Part shown: positions 20,801 to 29,174 of the stretch, piece after piece
How the letters are laid out: every line of letters begins with the position of its first letter
Position numbering within the stretch: position 1 is the first letter of the stretch
Source: Romanomermis culicivorax
Lineage: Eukaryota; Nematoda; Enoplea; Mermithida; Mermithidae
Direction: 5' to 3'
Assembly: GCA_963922205.1 (NCBI GenBank)
Contig: CAWUHX010000524.1
Location: forward strand, 20,316-84,315
Length of the DNA stretch: 64,000 nucleotides
Translations under genes and position numbers: made by a program
Notes under the pieces: model-generated
The model's input: only the letters and a program-made list of their open reading frames with translations
Database searches by the model: none
Told to the model about the DNA's origin: nothing

Positions 20801-23674
20801 CTAGTGTCCAAAAATTATTCTATATCGAATTACGATGAATTTTTCCACGATTTGGGTTTAGATCATTTGTCAAAAAGTTATCGCCGGGTCAGCACTTTGA
20901 TAAACAAATTGACGCCACCGGAAATTGAAGTGAGTTTTCGTTCGGTGAATGAAATTGAGTTGCATTTTTGTTCGCTACAGAGGATCAGATTTTACCGCGT
21001 AAGTGAGCACAGCTCAGGATATATATACTTAGAAAAAAATCCCAATCATACTTAATGTCATTTTGGCCTGGGTCATCAAAATCTGGAAATGGCTCCTAAA
21101 ATTTTAGGTTCAGAAGTAACTCAGGCCCCAAAAATTTTGATTTATATATTTATATATAGTGAGTGTGTATTCAAATTTTGAATAGTCAATTTTTTGAACA
21201 CATCAATCGATTGGATATCCATATAATTTAGTTACATTCAACAGTCCGTTACACGTTTATACTTCAATATTATTCAATTGCAGATATTTGGCTTCTCAAA
21301 TTTTTTTGGCACCTAAAAATTTAGGCCTAGGAGCATAAGTGCACACCATGGAAGTTCTGCTGGAGTCAGCCAGAGTGGAATAGATTTTTTTTGTTTCTTG
21401 ATTACCTAAAGAAGGTTTTTAAACATCTATATTAGTCAAATATGTGGAGCTATTTGCTTAGCCTGCTTCTCTAAAGAATTTAATGTTACTTCTTTGGAGT
21501 CATGTATGCTTTGTTTCAGAAAAATCGTCGAGCTACAGCATCATTTTCATTCTCATGACATCTTTCTGTTCTTTTCTTTCTTATTTTCATTCATCGACTT
21601 TTTGACCAATACTGGGAAGAAGAATCTGCTGGGAGTCAATCGAAACCTGCTGGGGATCCTGACGATCCCAAACACCCCCATGTTCATGTATGCCTAAGGA
21701 CTATTTGGCTGGTTTCAGAGCAAAAAAGCCTGATCCAGATATATTTGAGTAAATTGGCCATGCAAGAAAGAATCTGAATGAACAGAGCTTACAATTACCT
21801 ACTAAAGCTAGATTAAAATACTGTAGACTATATATTGCTCATGAATATTCAGATTATTCAGAATATTCAGAAATGCTCATGAATATTCAGAGTGAAGTAC
21901 ACAGAAAGTACTATGTCATATTTTTATCATTTCCTTCTAAACGATATGTCACTATGGTTACTTTTGACTAATTTCCTAAGTGTAAGACAGGTTTCCCTAT
22001 CTTACCAATAGGTTCGGGGATAGAAAAGCAGAAAAGAACGCAGAAAAGTGCTGGAACGAATATGCTAGTTAGATAGATCTCACAGTCCTCCAGTAAGTTT
22101 TCACTGTGTGTTAAAACGTAACAATACACTCAAATCTATGATGAAAATGTACAACAAATATATGAGTACTCTCGGACGAAATGAGATACACTCTAGGTCG
22201 TAATGAACTCCAACAGAACCACTGCTTGGAGTACCAAACGATATATCTACTATAGCAAACACGAGTCACAATAAACAATAATAATGGAAAGATGACAACT
22301 CCGCTTGAAGAAAAGTTTGCAGTATATATACAAAAAGATCCGCAGGAAAAATAACAATAGATGGAGCAAACACGTGTGAGGAACAATGGAAAATTCACAT
22401 TTTTATGGTTGAATAACATCAGCTATTGTTCTTTCATTGTATTGGTTGAATAAGATCGGCTATTGTTCTTTCATTGTATTTGTCTCCATCCTTACACTTG
22501 ACTTGTTTTGAGCCATTGTTTGCAGTTTCATCCATGAAAGGAATTAGTGAAGCGAAATATTCCAGAAGTTTTTGGGCATACTGTAGCTTTCATTCTTTGC
22601 CACAATTATTGTAAGTCGACTCCCTTTCTTTCCATCATTTTACTGTTAGCTAGCCTATCGAAAAGTAAGTTCCTTATCCAAAATGTTTCGTATTCTTGCA
22701 GTCTTTCGCAACAGTCGCATGGGTTTTGAAATTTGTGAGTCTACTCAACAATTTGGCAGTAAAAGCTCCGTAGAACGACTCTGCGGGTGGTACTTATTGT
22801 TTTTAATTTTGACAAGCATTTTATAAAAAAAGACTATAAAAAATTTTTAGTTGTCGATTTTACTGCCTAGCATCGATCCATTCAATGATGTTTTTTTATT
22901 GTAATTTTGGAGTAAAGGATCGACCATTAATGTATCATAGATAAAAAATGAGCTTCTGTGGAACATTAATCAGAATCTTCAATTAAAACTATGTCTGTAA
23001 AGACAAATAATATCATCCTTCAGACAAAATTATGATACCCTGGATACATATTCTTAACCGGATATTGAGACTATATTTATGTTACTAGTCCGAGAGAATC
23101 GTGGTTGCCAAACAAGAAATGAGTCTGAGGCTTTTACATGTGTGCATGAAAGTTTTACGTCTGCAGCTGATTTTTTTGCATTTGTGCTTTGATTTTCTCA
23201 TAGTTAGTTCTTATAAAAGCTATAAAACTTGCCTCTATGACTGAAAATTTTGTGTTATTGGAGAAACTATGTTAGCCTTTCACTTTTTCCCTCTCTTATG
23301 GTGCGCTCTGGATTTTTTCGTCATGGTCAGTTAAGCATCGAAACATGCCCAATTTTTGGTACAGCCAATGCTGAAAAAACTTTATCGACTGTCTTGAACT
23401 TCAGACTCACTGTTTATACGGCTACGGAGTGCTGACTGAAGAACGATTCCTCTTCAATGAAACGGACGCGGACTTTCCAGACGGCAAAATGCACTACGAA
23501 TTAGGCGACGGTGACGGTTCGGTGAGCACTATTTCGGCCAAAGGATGCCTAAAATGGAAGAATAAACAACGGGAACTGGTACACGAACGCGGTTTCTTCG
23601 AAGCTGAACATTCAGCAGTGTTAAATAATGAGCATGTTTTTACTTATTTAAAAGATGTGTTTTTTGATATTTGA
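5315..23674 (+). CDS. LCAT/PLA2G15-like acyltransferase or phospholipase, spliced gene
   Basis: Proposed exons: 5315-5456, 5824-5883 (optional), 7350-7496, 7554-7622, 7999-8055, 8120-8155, 9498-9531, 9587-9694, 10462-10658, 12967-13106, 13594-13681, 20673-20929, 23405-23674 (TGA). All junctions are GT-AG and phase-consistent; the product is about 514 or 534 residues. The family transfers or releases acyl chains from phospholipids (LCAT in plasma, PLA2G15 in lysosomes). Seen: signal peptide, oxyanion loop (VIIIPGIISSE), lid cysteines 26 residues apart, GAPYDWRKTP, nucleophile elbow AHSMGNM, EWKDKYIKSIVCMAGPFGG, SNYDEFFHDLG, HCLYGYGV, Asp loop GDGDGSVS, and His in AEHSAV. The human proteins are 412-440 residues, so the extra length is N-terminal. 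Individual splice sites are inferred from sequence, not transcripts. Confidence 0.85.
5889..6278. other. Intron or intergenic, nothing recognised
   Basis: AT-rich sequence with an AATAAA at about 5921. No repeat or ORF that I can support. Confidence 0.3.
6285..6372. repeat. Short tandem array, GAGCGATTCCC unit (one-sided arm)
   Basis: Four to five copies of a 15-17 base unit (GAGCGATTCCCGATT, GAGCGAATTCCCAATAG, and so on), followed by a pyrimidine-rich tract. The same unit followed by the same kind of tract occurs at 58075-58150. No opposing arm was seen for either copy; the next element begins at about 6470. Confidence 0.65.
6470..6984. mobile_element. Half copy of the TA-flanked foldback at 11.1-12.4 kb
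   Basis: Matches the right half of 11116-12403: a GGAGGCGGAGCAAC block, ATTGGCTAGTTTC, repeated CATCTTGAATTTTTTTCAAG short palindromes, and the terminus CCCTTCTTGTATTCCG followed by TA. The left half is missing. Confidence 0.7.
7350..8155 (+). CDS. LCAT-like gene, exons encoding the N-terminal extension
   Basis: Four exons (7350-7496, 7554-7622, 7999-8055, 8120-8155), phase 1 at every border, with introns of 57-376 bases. They encode about 100 residues, including KFLYMPSHNTYKLYEIQNY, GCLFTIQTPGVEEISFNFT and RYDAFRENKY, then lead into GRPVII, the start of the hydrolase core. I recognise no known domain in the part before GRPVII. The third exon could alternatively read through to a stop at 7816, but splicing at ...GGATACA/GTAAGT joins better. 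Confidence 0.65.
8440..8588. repeat. Trinucleotide-rich microsatellite
   Basis: CTACTACTA-type runs followed by AATAACAATAATAATAAC units, inside an intron of the LCAT-like gene. Confidence 0.8.
8586..9438. mobile_element. hAT-like non-autonomous element with 8-base target duplication
   Basis: Bounded by AATAGTAA at 8578-8585 and again at 9439-9446. The left end (AAGGGATGGTGAAA) and the complement of the right end (AGTGATGTGTCGG) resemble Ac/hAT termini. Subterminal blocks GGCACTGG/CCGGTGC and GTCGGTGC are repeated at both ends. The AT-rich flank means the duplication could partly be chance. An interior block (about 8735-8880) recurs near 21066-21333. Confidence 0.5.
9498..9694 (+). CDS. LCAT-like gene, oxyanion-loop and lid exons
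   Basis: Exon 9498-9531 encodes IPGIISSELYG (oxyanion region). Exon 9587-9694 encodes VEECIFEDKKMKMWFALDAF and RTDLLKC, which align with the disulfide-bounded membrane-binding lid of PLA2G15 (Cys-Cys spacing 24 in human, 26 here). The intron between them is 55 bases. Confidence 0.8.
9843..10217. mobile_element. hAT-like MITE, 375 bases, target duplication GTGTCAAC
   Basis: An exact 8-base duplication GTGTCAAC flanks it (9835-9842 and 10218-10225). The inverted ends are CGTACACGCAC and the complement of GTGCATGTATG. A diverged copy lies at 21334-21692, and the ends match those of the element at 18172-18608. Confidence 0.8.
10462..10658 (+). CDS. LCAT-like gene, exon with the YDWR motif
   Basis: Encodes ELLIDEFGLAHSSKDMHIAT ... 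YFEKKMISWGYEPGVSLRG, then APYDWRKTP. GY..G..LRGAPYDWR is a signature of the LCAT/PLA2G15 family. The exon enters in phase 2 and leaves in phase 1 at GTAAGC. Confidence 0.9.
11116..12403. mobile_element. TA-flanked foldback element with about 400-base inverted arms
   Basis: The left arm (11116 to about 11590) is the inverted complement of the right arm (about 12000-12403): CGAATACGAGAAGGCCACTT against AAGTGATGGCCCTTCTCG, a GCTCCGCCTCCT/AGGAGGCGGAGC block, and stacked short palindromes of the form ATCTTGAAAAAAATCAAGAT. TA borders both ends. The centre holds a tRNA-like sequence. No transposase ORF. A half copy lies at 6470-6984. Confidence 0.8.
11668..11740 (+). tRNA. tRNA-like sequence inside a foldback (likely pseudogene or SINE head)
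   Basis: 73 bases fold as a near-complete cloverleaf: acceptor arms with 6 of 7 pairs (GCTCAGT/ACCGAGC), a perfect A box (TGGCTCAGTTGG), anticodon stem TGCGG/CCGCA with loop ACGGTAG, T arm CTGGG-TTCATGT-CCCGG. The loop would read GGT (Thr), but base 33 is C instead of T, the D stem is reduced and the T loop is non-standard, so function is doubtful. Confidence 0.5.
12967..13106 (+). CDS. LCAT-like gene, nucleophile exon
   Basis: After TTTTTACCAG the exon encodes DENEDFMRKFRLLIEETYEI, then VVLFAHSMGNMFSLYFLNRQ. AHSMGN is the GxSxG-type elbow, whose Ser is the acyl-enzyme nucleophile. Leaves in phase 0 at AAA/GTAAGG. Confidence 0.92.
13594..13681 (+). CDS. LCAT-like gene, exon after the nucleophile
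   Basis: Encodes EWKDKYIKSIVCMAGPFGGS and VSVLKLLMR, matching WKDKYI......AP.GG in PLA2G15. Ends in phase 1 just before GTAATT. The next coding exon that fits lies 7 kb away. Confidence 0.9.
14092..14170. repeat. Short tandem duplication
   Basis: CATTCGATAAAAATTTCACA followed by ACTAAACG occurs twice in a row, preceded by partial ATTCGATAAA units. Confidence 0.8.
15795..18027. mobile_element. Array-armed foldback element (ACATTAGAGCGCAGG unit)
   Basis: The left arm (15795-16098) has about 19 copies of a roughly 15-base unit (GGACAATAGAGCGCA / GGACATTAGAGCGCA). The right arm, in inverse orientation, starts near 16715, is broken by about 870 unrelated bases (about 16770-17640), and resumes to 18027. 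The core between 16330 and 16720 is purine-rich and matches, in inverse orientation, the core at about 30430-30760. Confidence 0.8.
18172..18608. mobile_element. hAT-like MITE, 437 bases, target duplication GTGTAAAG
   Basis: Exact duplication GTGTAAAG at 18164-18171 and 18609-18616. The inverted ends CATACATGTAA/TTACATGTATG are perfect. The interior has G-runs (GGGGGGGGG), paired GACATTTTTCA blocks and TGGCTAGCCATA. A diverged copy, same strand, is at about 32298-32691. Confidence 0.85.
18617..19983. other. No gene recognised
   Basis: Intronic DNA of ordinary composition. A 90-codon open frame at 19103-19375 has no motif I recognise. Confidence 0.3.
19984..20645. mobile_element. Array-armed foldback element (GGTCGACCTACTGGGAT unit)
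   Basis: The left arm (19984-20060) carries AGGTCGACGGTCCCAGT-type units. The right arm (about 20490-20645) carries the complement, CCTACTGGGACGGTCGA, at least seven times, with a short gap. The loop holds AT-rich DNA and telomere-like units. A lone arm of the same family is at 47646-47745. Confidence 0.8.
20347..20396. repeat. Interstitial telomere-like GCCTAA units
   Basis: GAGCCTAAGCCTGCTTAAAC followed by CTAAGCCTAAGCTTAAGCC: about five GCCTAA units (TTAGGC on the other strand), two of them altered. TTAGGC is the nematode telomere motif. Confidence 0.55.
20673..20929 (+). CDS. LCAT-like gene, penultimate exon
   Basis: Acceptor CTACTTCCAG at 20672; phase 1 as required by the exon ending at 13681. 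Encodes ...WFRTLMKPTAQSLSAALF, then LVTLVSKNYSISNYDEFFHD and LINKLTPPEIE, aligning with the NYT..DY..FF.D.GF and MPPGV blocks of PLA2G15/LCAT. Ends at GTGAGT, phase 0. Confidence 0.88.
21334..21692. mobile_element. hAT-like MITE, diverged copy of 9843-10217
   Basis: Starts CATAAGTGCAC and ends GTTCATGTATG. Shares AATGTTACTTCTTTGG, ATGCTTTGTTT, ACAGCATCATTT and the AATCTGCTGGG repeats with the 9.8-kb copy, same orientation. Flanking bases CCTAGGAG/CCTAAGGA are only a partial duplication. Confidence 0.7.
22752..22838. mobile_element. TA-flanked MITE, truncated copy
   Basis: Only the right end is present: AGTAAAAGCTCC ... AAGCATTTTATAAAAAAAGA, ending ACTATA. Confidence 0.5.
23405..23674 (+). 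CDS. LCAT-like gene, terminal exon with Asp and His of the triad
   Basis: Acceptor GAACTTCAG at 23404. The frame opens THCLYGYGVLTEERFLF, then HYELGDGDGSVSTISAKGCL (catalytic Asp loop), then FFEAEHSAVLNN (catalytic His) and ends TGA at 23674. Order and spacing match the C-terminus of PLA2G15/LCAT. Confidence 0.92.
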   Translation, partial: THCLYGYGVLTEERFLFNETDADFPDGKMHYELGDGDGSVSTISAKGCLKWKNKQRELVHERGFFEAEHSAVLNNEHVFTYLKDVFFDI

Positions 23675-24204
23675 ACCAAATGTTGTGAAACTATAAATAT
23701 GTTTACCGTATACTAATTTAAAAATAACGTTGGAGCTCCAACCTGCTCCTTTTCAAATTCTCGATAAAGGTTCATCTGCAAACAATAAGGTCAGCACTTG
23801 ATGATATTTTTAAGAGTATGACCTCGATGGGTTTTCCAGTTACTGTCGTTCCGATTGGACATTTAGGTTGATAAAAAAGTACTGTCCAATTTTTCATCCA
23901 TATTTTCTAGACGAATTTTTCAAAAAGTCAACTCAAATTATTCAGTAGAATAATATTATTTTACTTGAGTAAACATCAACCCTTATTGGAATGAAAACCG
24001 TTTTTCAACTCTACTTTGTTTCTATTTTTGAAAACTGCGCCTTGAAGAGATGACGTCTTGAAATAATCTTTCTACAGATAATTGGGTTTCCATCCAATTT
24101 CGACTGGCAACGAAAATATGCAGTAATCTCCCCAATCAGATTGTTCACTATATGCTTCATCTTTGCGTTTCTTGAAGTAGATAAATTGTGAATTCAAGCT
24201 GGAT

Positions 24205-26292
24205 GCAAATCAGTATCTATGACAAAATATCTCCAACAAAATATCGACAACAAATAATCTCCAAAGTTTCCCCCAGGAAAATGTCTGCTACAAAATGGTG
24301 GTTGCTGACAAGCGACATACTTCTCAATTTTTATTTGTTTGAGACTTTGTAGACATACGACACACAAAAAAAGAAAACAGAAATATGAAGAAAACATTGG
24401 ATAAAGAAGGGAAAAAATAAAGAAAAAGATAAAGAAAATGGAAGCAAAAAATAAGAGAAAGAAAAATAGTTTGGCACTGCAATGATGACATAAAAACGTA
24501 GCTTTCCATGCTTGGTTGGAAGGCTGCTCCTTCACCATTCAAGTATGGGGACATTTTTTCTTGATTTTTTTCACTTTTTCTTGGTATTCTTTTTTTCTAT
24601 TTTATTTCTCTTCCTTTCTGCTACCATTTCTTCCCTTCTTTCAATTTTTATCCCTCTTTTGTCTCCTGTTCTCTATTTTTTACTTTCTTTATTTTTCTCT
24701 TTAGTCTAGTGTTTCTCCTTTCCAATATATTCTGGCTCAATTCAATCTTATTCACTTTTACTCTGAATCTTATGTCACTCATATTTTTGTTTTCTGTGCC
24801 CTTTCCCGGTCATTTTTTATATTCTAGTATATATATCTTATATCTTCGTCTTTTCTTCTCATTATCTTTCTTCTCATTTTTTGTTTCTATTTCCGATTCC
24901 ATTTCTTTTTATGTTCGTTTGATTATTAAAGTAACTGCCCATTATGAAAAAATCATGAAAACGCGTAAAGAATGAGGTTTCAAAATCTTGAATTGCAATT
25001 TACAGGACGCCTCGTTTTTTCCACAGTTTTTGTGGCCTAACAGTTTGTAATGTACCTGCTAACGCGGTACTGTAAATATATAGCATACTGTATGTGATAG
25101 TCATTTATTAAATATTATTTCATTTTCATATTTTATCATCTCGAGGGTGTTTGGGATTCACACCCAAACATTCCTGTAAAATTACGTGAAGTACTTTATT
25201 TTGATCGGTTCACACCCCGGTAGTCGCTATTGACCCAATTAAGGCGCCCTAATTAATTTGCAGAAACGGCAGCTGGTCCTCTAGAACCTACACTAAACTA
25301 CACATTCCACGGCTACCGTAATTCCCCATAAAAATCGTAAACAACACCTGCACACAGTAAAAAGTAGAAGCCCCGCCAGACAGTAGTCTCAAGTGCAACA
25401 GTAGCGACAGTCCCACAAAACATGTGTATACAGAGGAAACAGATACAGGAAGCATGCACAGAAGCACAGAGGTGTGGCTAAGCCCACCATAGGAAGCAAG
25501 CAAGACATGAAAAGCATGCCTTACTAGAAAAGCGTTAAAGGGCATGACTAACATAGCAAGAATAGTAAAGCAGGAAGCGGCGATTGGCGGAAGAAGATGG
25601 ACAGAAGCAAGACCTCCCGGGACGCCCAGGGAGTGGCCAAAAACGTCATATTTAAAGAGAAGCAAAGCGTGATTTTGATTATTATTCGTAATTCTCCGTT
25701 TTTTTGATCCCCACGCCCATTTTATTTGCGAGCGTTTTTATATTGTGAGCGAGATTCCCCTTTTTGGGAAGCAGGTTAGCCATTGTTGTAACTCGCCGCG
25801 TTTCCCGTGTTGTTGTTGACGTCCCAAAGCAGCCGTCGATTATTATTCATATCCCCCCCTTATCTGTATCACCCCACCATATCCCGCACCGCCTATTGTA
25901 ACCTCCATCCGTAATTGGATAAAGTAAAGTACTTTTCAAAACTGGTTGTTACAAGTTCATGGTGGAAAATTTTACTCCGTTTGGTCTTCATGACTCAACA
26001 TTTTGAACGCGCAATAAGAAAAGCCCGACCAAAAATACTGCTTTCTGCTCTTAACAATAACTGTACACTCTATTTTTTGGAGATATTTTTTTGGAGACGT
26101 CTTTTGGAGGCATTATGTGTTGGAGACATTTTGCAGGGGGACATATTTTTTGGAGATTATTTTTGAGACATTCCGCTGGAGATATTTTGCATGTTGGAGA
26201 CATTATTGAAGATATTTTGTCCTGAGACATTTTGTGTGGATTTGGAGATATTTTGTCGGACGCATTTTGTTGAAGGCGTTTTGTCGCGATAC
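24205..26292. mobile_element. Array-armed element (GGAGATATTTTGT unit)
   Basis: The left arm (about 24205-24300) has CAAAATATCTCCAA units. The right arm (about 26078-26292) has the inverse unit (GGAGATATTTTG, GGAGACATTTTGC) about 13 times. The core includes a purine-rich stretch (24360-24475) facing a pyrimidine-rich one (24530-24910), and a GC-richer segment at 25150-25900 of unknown nature, possibly another insertion. Confidence 0.65.
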
Positions 26293-26299
26293 TTTTGAT

Positions 26300-27400
26300 C
26301 ATCTTTAGGTCTTTACTTAAAATCACGTTAGACAGCTGGACATGGTTGATGAACTTTTGTAGCTGAGTTCCAAGAAGATCACATATTAAGAAACGATAAA
26401 ACGTTAGGTTTTAACCTCACGTTCTGACTGTATAAGATTGAGCTTTTCACGTGTCCAGTTTTGTGCTGATAACCCGACAAATTTAGAGGCATAAACGCGT
26501 CTGGACAACACATTGAGCTACAGCCAGTGTCATATAAACAGGTTGCTCAATATGAGGATCGAAACCCCATCTTCCTACTCCCCGTTCCTATTGTAATTTA
26601 ATGCTCTAGCCGCTTTTCACTTCCTGTTGTTGTTCATTGGTTCTAGTTTTGTGATTATTCTATGTAAATATTTTTGCCCATTTCCAAGTTTTGGATAGAA
26701 TAGACAGTTGATGTCTGGTAGAATTTAGTGTGTTTTGGCAGTCATTGTTCGAGCGTTTTCTTGGCTGGTTCTTCCATTTCCTTGTGCTCTGTTACTTCAA
26801 GTGTCCCATTACTCCGAGAATGCTATGAATCTATTTTTAAAATTTCTATTACTTCATGTGCCCCATTATACCAAGTTTCGCGTTAGTTTAAATTAAATAT
26901 AAATTTTTATAATTTTAGACTATAATGATCAGTTTCCGGCTAATCATTCTAAAAGTATTTAAATATGTGAATTTGCCTTTATGGTGCAATTGCTCGCTTT
27001 TACCGAAAAAATTTCGGTGAAATGATGAAAGATTTTCAACTCGTGGTTGAAGTTTTTATTTTGTAATTTGAATGACCCGTAATGAATATTTCAGGTTAAA
27101 TATATGTATTCATTGCTCATTAAGGTTAATAGCTAATTTCAAAAATAACTTTATTATAATTCAAAATTTATTACAGAATCATTACAAAATGTAGATGATT
27201 TGACTTTGTCAAAAATTATTCTGGGAAAGTTTTTATTGCACAAAACTTCCTCCATTTTTTCATCCCTTGGTTTCCCACCTACTTTTAAGGCAGATTCATA
27301 CTTCTTTAGAAATGAAAATTATATGGAATTTTTTTTTTGGAGTGAAAATAGGTTTTTGAAAAATTTGAAAAAATAGGTCTCCTGGCTGCACCCTATTTTT
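26300..27400. other. No gene recognised
   Basis: AT-rich DNA with no ORF, array or inverted repeat that I can support. Confidence 0.4.
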
Positions 27401-27407
27401 CAAAAAG

Positions 27408-28135
27408 ATTCATACTTCTTCCAGCATCCGGTTTTAGATTTTTCATCCGGCAAATCGTCCGGCAATCCGGAGGCACTGGATGACGTCATTTTTTTCCTTT
27501 TCCCACGCTGCCGTCTCTTTTTTTTGCCGGAAGACTGGAATTTTGCCGGATGGCAAGAGTAGAAACAGTTTGTACTTTTTCGGATCCCGGAAAGCATATT
27601 TTGTATGTAATTTCAATTGAAGCGCGTGTTTGATTGATTTTTGCATATACAATGTATGCGAGAGATATCGATTTTTTTAGTTAGCAAGATTTTTTGTTTT
27701 TAATCACGGCGTTCGTTTAATTTTTGATTGCTGAGTATTTTGTATGTTTTTTCGTTCTTGAAAGCATATATATGTGCAGGATACTCATATAAAGACTTTT
27801 TTCTAGGCGTAATTATAGTTTAGTCACGCCTATGGAAGACTGACAAATTTGACAAATTTCTCTTCAATAAATAGCACAAAATTGCTAGATCAAGCAATTT
27901 TTCTTCGTCTGACATTATAATAATTACGAGTAGACCTGGAAAATAATATTGTATATATTTTCCATACGCAATTTCTCCTGAAACAAAATACTGCACAGAT
28001 TTCAAAGTATTTCAACACAGTAAAAGCAAGAATAAATTGTCATCCGGCATTTCCGGCACCGGAAGAAGTATGAATTGTCATCCCATCCGGCAACTTGCCG
28101 GAAACCAAATTGCCGGATGCTGGACACTGAATGTC
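27408..28135. mobile_element. Inverted-repeat element rich in CCGG
   Basis: TTCATACTTCTTCCAGCATC at the left and its inverse at the right (GGAAGAAGTATGAA, GCCGGATGCTGG), with scattered CATCCGGCAA/TTGCCGGATG repeats in both arms (27410-27545 and 28035-28133). The core is AT-rich without coding potential. Confidence 0.6.
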
Positions 28136-28555
28136 GGAAGCTAGCCCATCTACTTCTCTTCGCTTTTCACTGAACCACAAGAATTTCGAGGACACCGTTC
28201 AAAAAATTACGGTAATATTTGGAATCGTACTCAAAATTATTTTTTTAGTTTACACTGTGATGTAAATATAATGCGCGATTGGTGTAAACACTATACCTAT
28301 TGTTCGATAGCGTATGCAGGTGGCTATCGTGTATAAAAAAATTTATGTTGTAAAGTGTGCTACAGAAGAACTAAAGGTAATCTCCTGCATCCATGTTGTA
28401 TATCAAAAAATGGGTTTTTTATTTCTTTGAACGCATTGTATAAGTTAATTATAACAATCAAATTACTGACCCGAGCCTGGTTCTCAATTTTCGTCATTGC
28501 ACAACGATTTCATTAAAAACAAATTAATGTATAGGCTATGCAATGTACGGAAGGG

Positions 28556-28696
28556 CACGTTTCGGTGCCGCTATTTCGGCGTCCCTACTTCGGTACCGCC
28601 GTTTGAGCGATAGCCCTGGCTATTTCTGTGCCAGCTATTTTAGTTCAGGCCACTTTTGCGCCAGCCACTTCGGCGCCAGCTGTTTCGGCACCAAAC
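28556..28696. repeat. One-sided array (TTCGGCGCCAGC unit)
   Basis: About eight copies of a 14-17 base unit (TATTTCGGCGTCCC, CCACTTCGGCGCCAG, TGTTTCGGCACCA), then a long pyrimidine-rich tract to about 28880, the same layout as at 6285 and 58075. No opposite arm seen. Confidence 0.7.
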
Positions 28697-29174
28697 TGTA
28701 TTTCTTCGCTTTTTATTTTTTCTTCACTTTTTTTCTTTCTTTTTTCTCATCCTTTTTTAAACTATTTTTCTTCCTTAACTTTCATTTTTCATTGTACATA
28801 TTTTTCTTTTATTTTTTGTGTCTTTGTTAATGTCTGGATTCATGATCATGCTGTTCTTTCTTTGTCTTATACTTTTCTTCGTATTTATTTTTATTTCGTT
28901 TTCTGTGTTGTGCTCAAGTTTTTGTTCAAGTTGATATGTTCAAATACGGAAAATTTTGGAAGATTTATATGGCATTCTTTGAGTAGAATGACATTTTTTT
29001 GCCAAAAATTGCAATGCTCACGGTAAAGGGATTTATAGCATTACTTGGAGACACTTGGAGTAAAGGCACAAAATCTTCCATTTGCGTCCTAGGTGGCGAG
29101 TGGCAAATTATTGTATCTATATTATTTGGTTACTTCAGTCTTTTGGCCTTTCAACAGTGGTGGTCAAGGTTCAG

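Larger units (their letters stand above)
20930..23404. other. Last LCAT-like intron with repeat copies
   Basis: 2.5 kb. Holds a copy of the 8.7-kb repeat interior (21066-21333), a diverged hAT-like MITE (21334-21692) and a truncated TA-flanked MITE (about 22752-22838). The stretches 21700-22740 and 22840-23400 show nothing else. Confidence 0.6.

Noticed and set aside
24512-24709. Hydrophobic small ORFs in pyrimidine-rich tracts (also 16358-16558, 28543-29026, 58112-58294)
   Set aside because: Composition of T/C-rich DNA produces Phe/Leu/Ser strings. No start context, splice support or conservation.
25288-25665. 125-codon minus-strand hydrophobic ORF
   Set aside because: No recognisable domain, start context or splice sites; it lies inside the core of an array-armed element.
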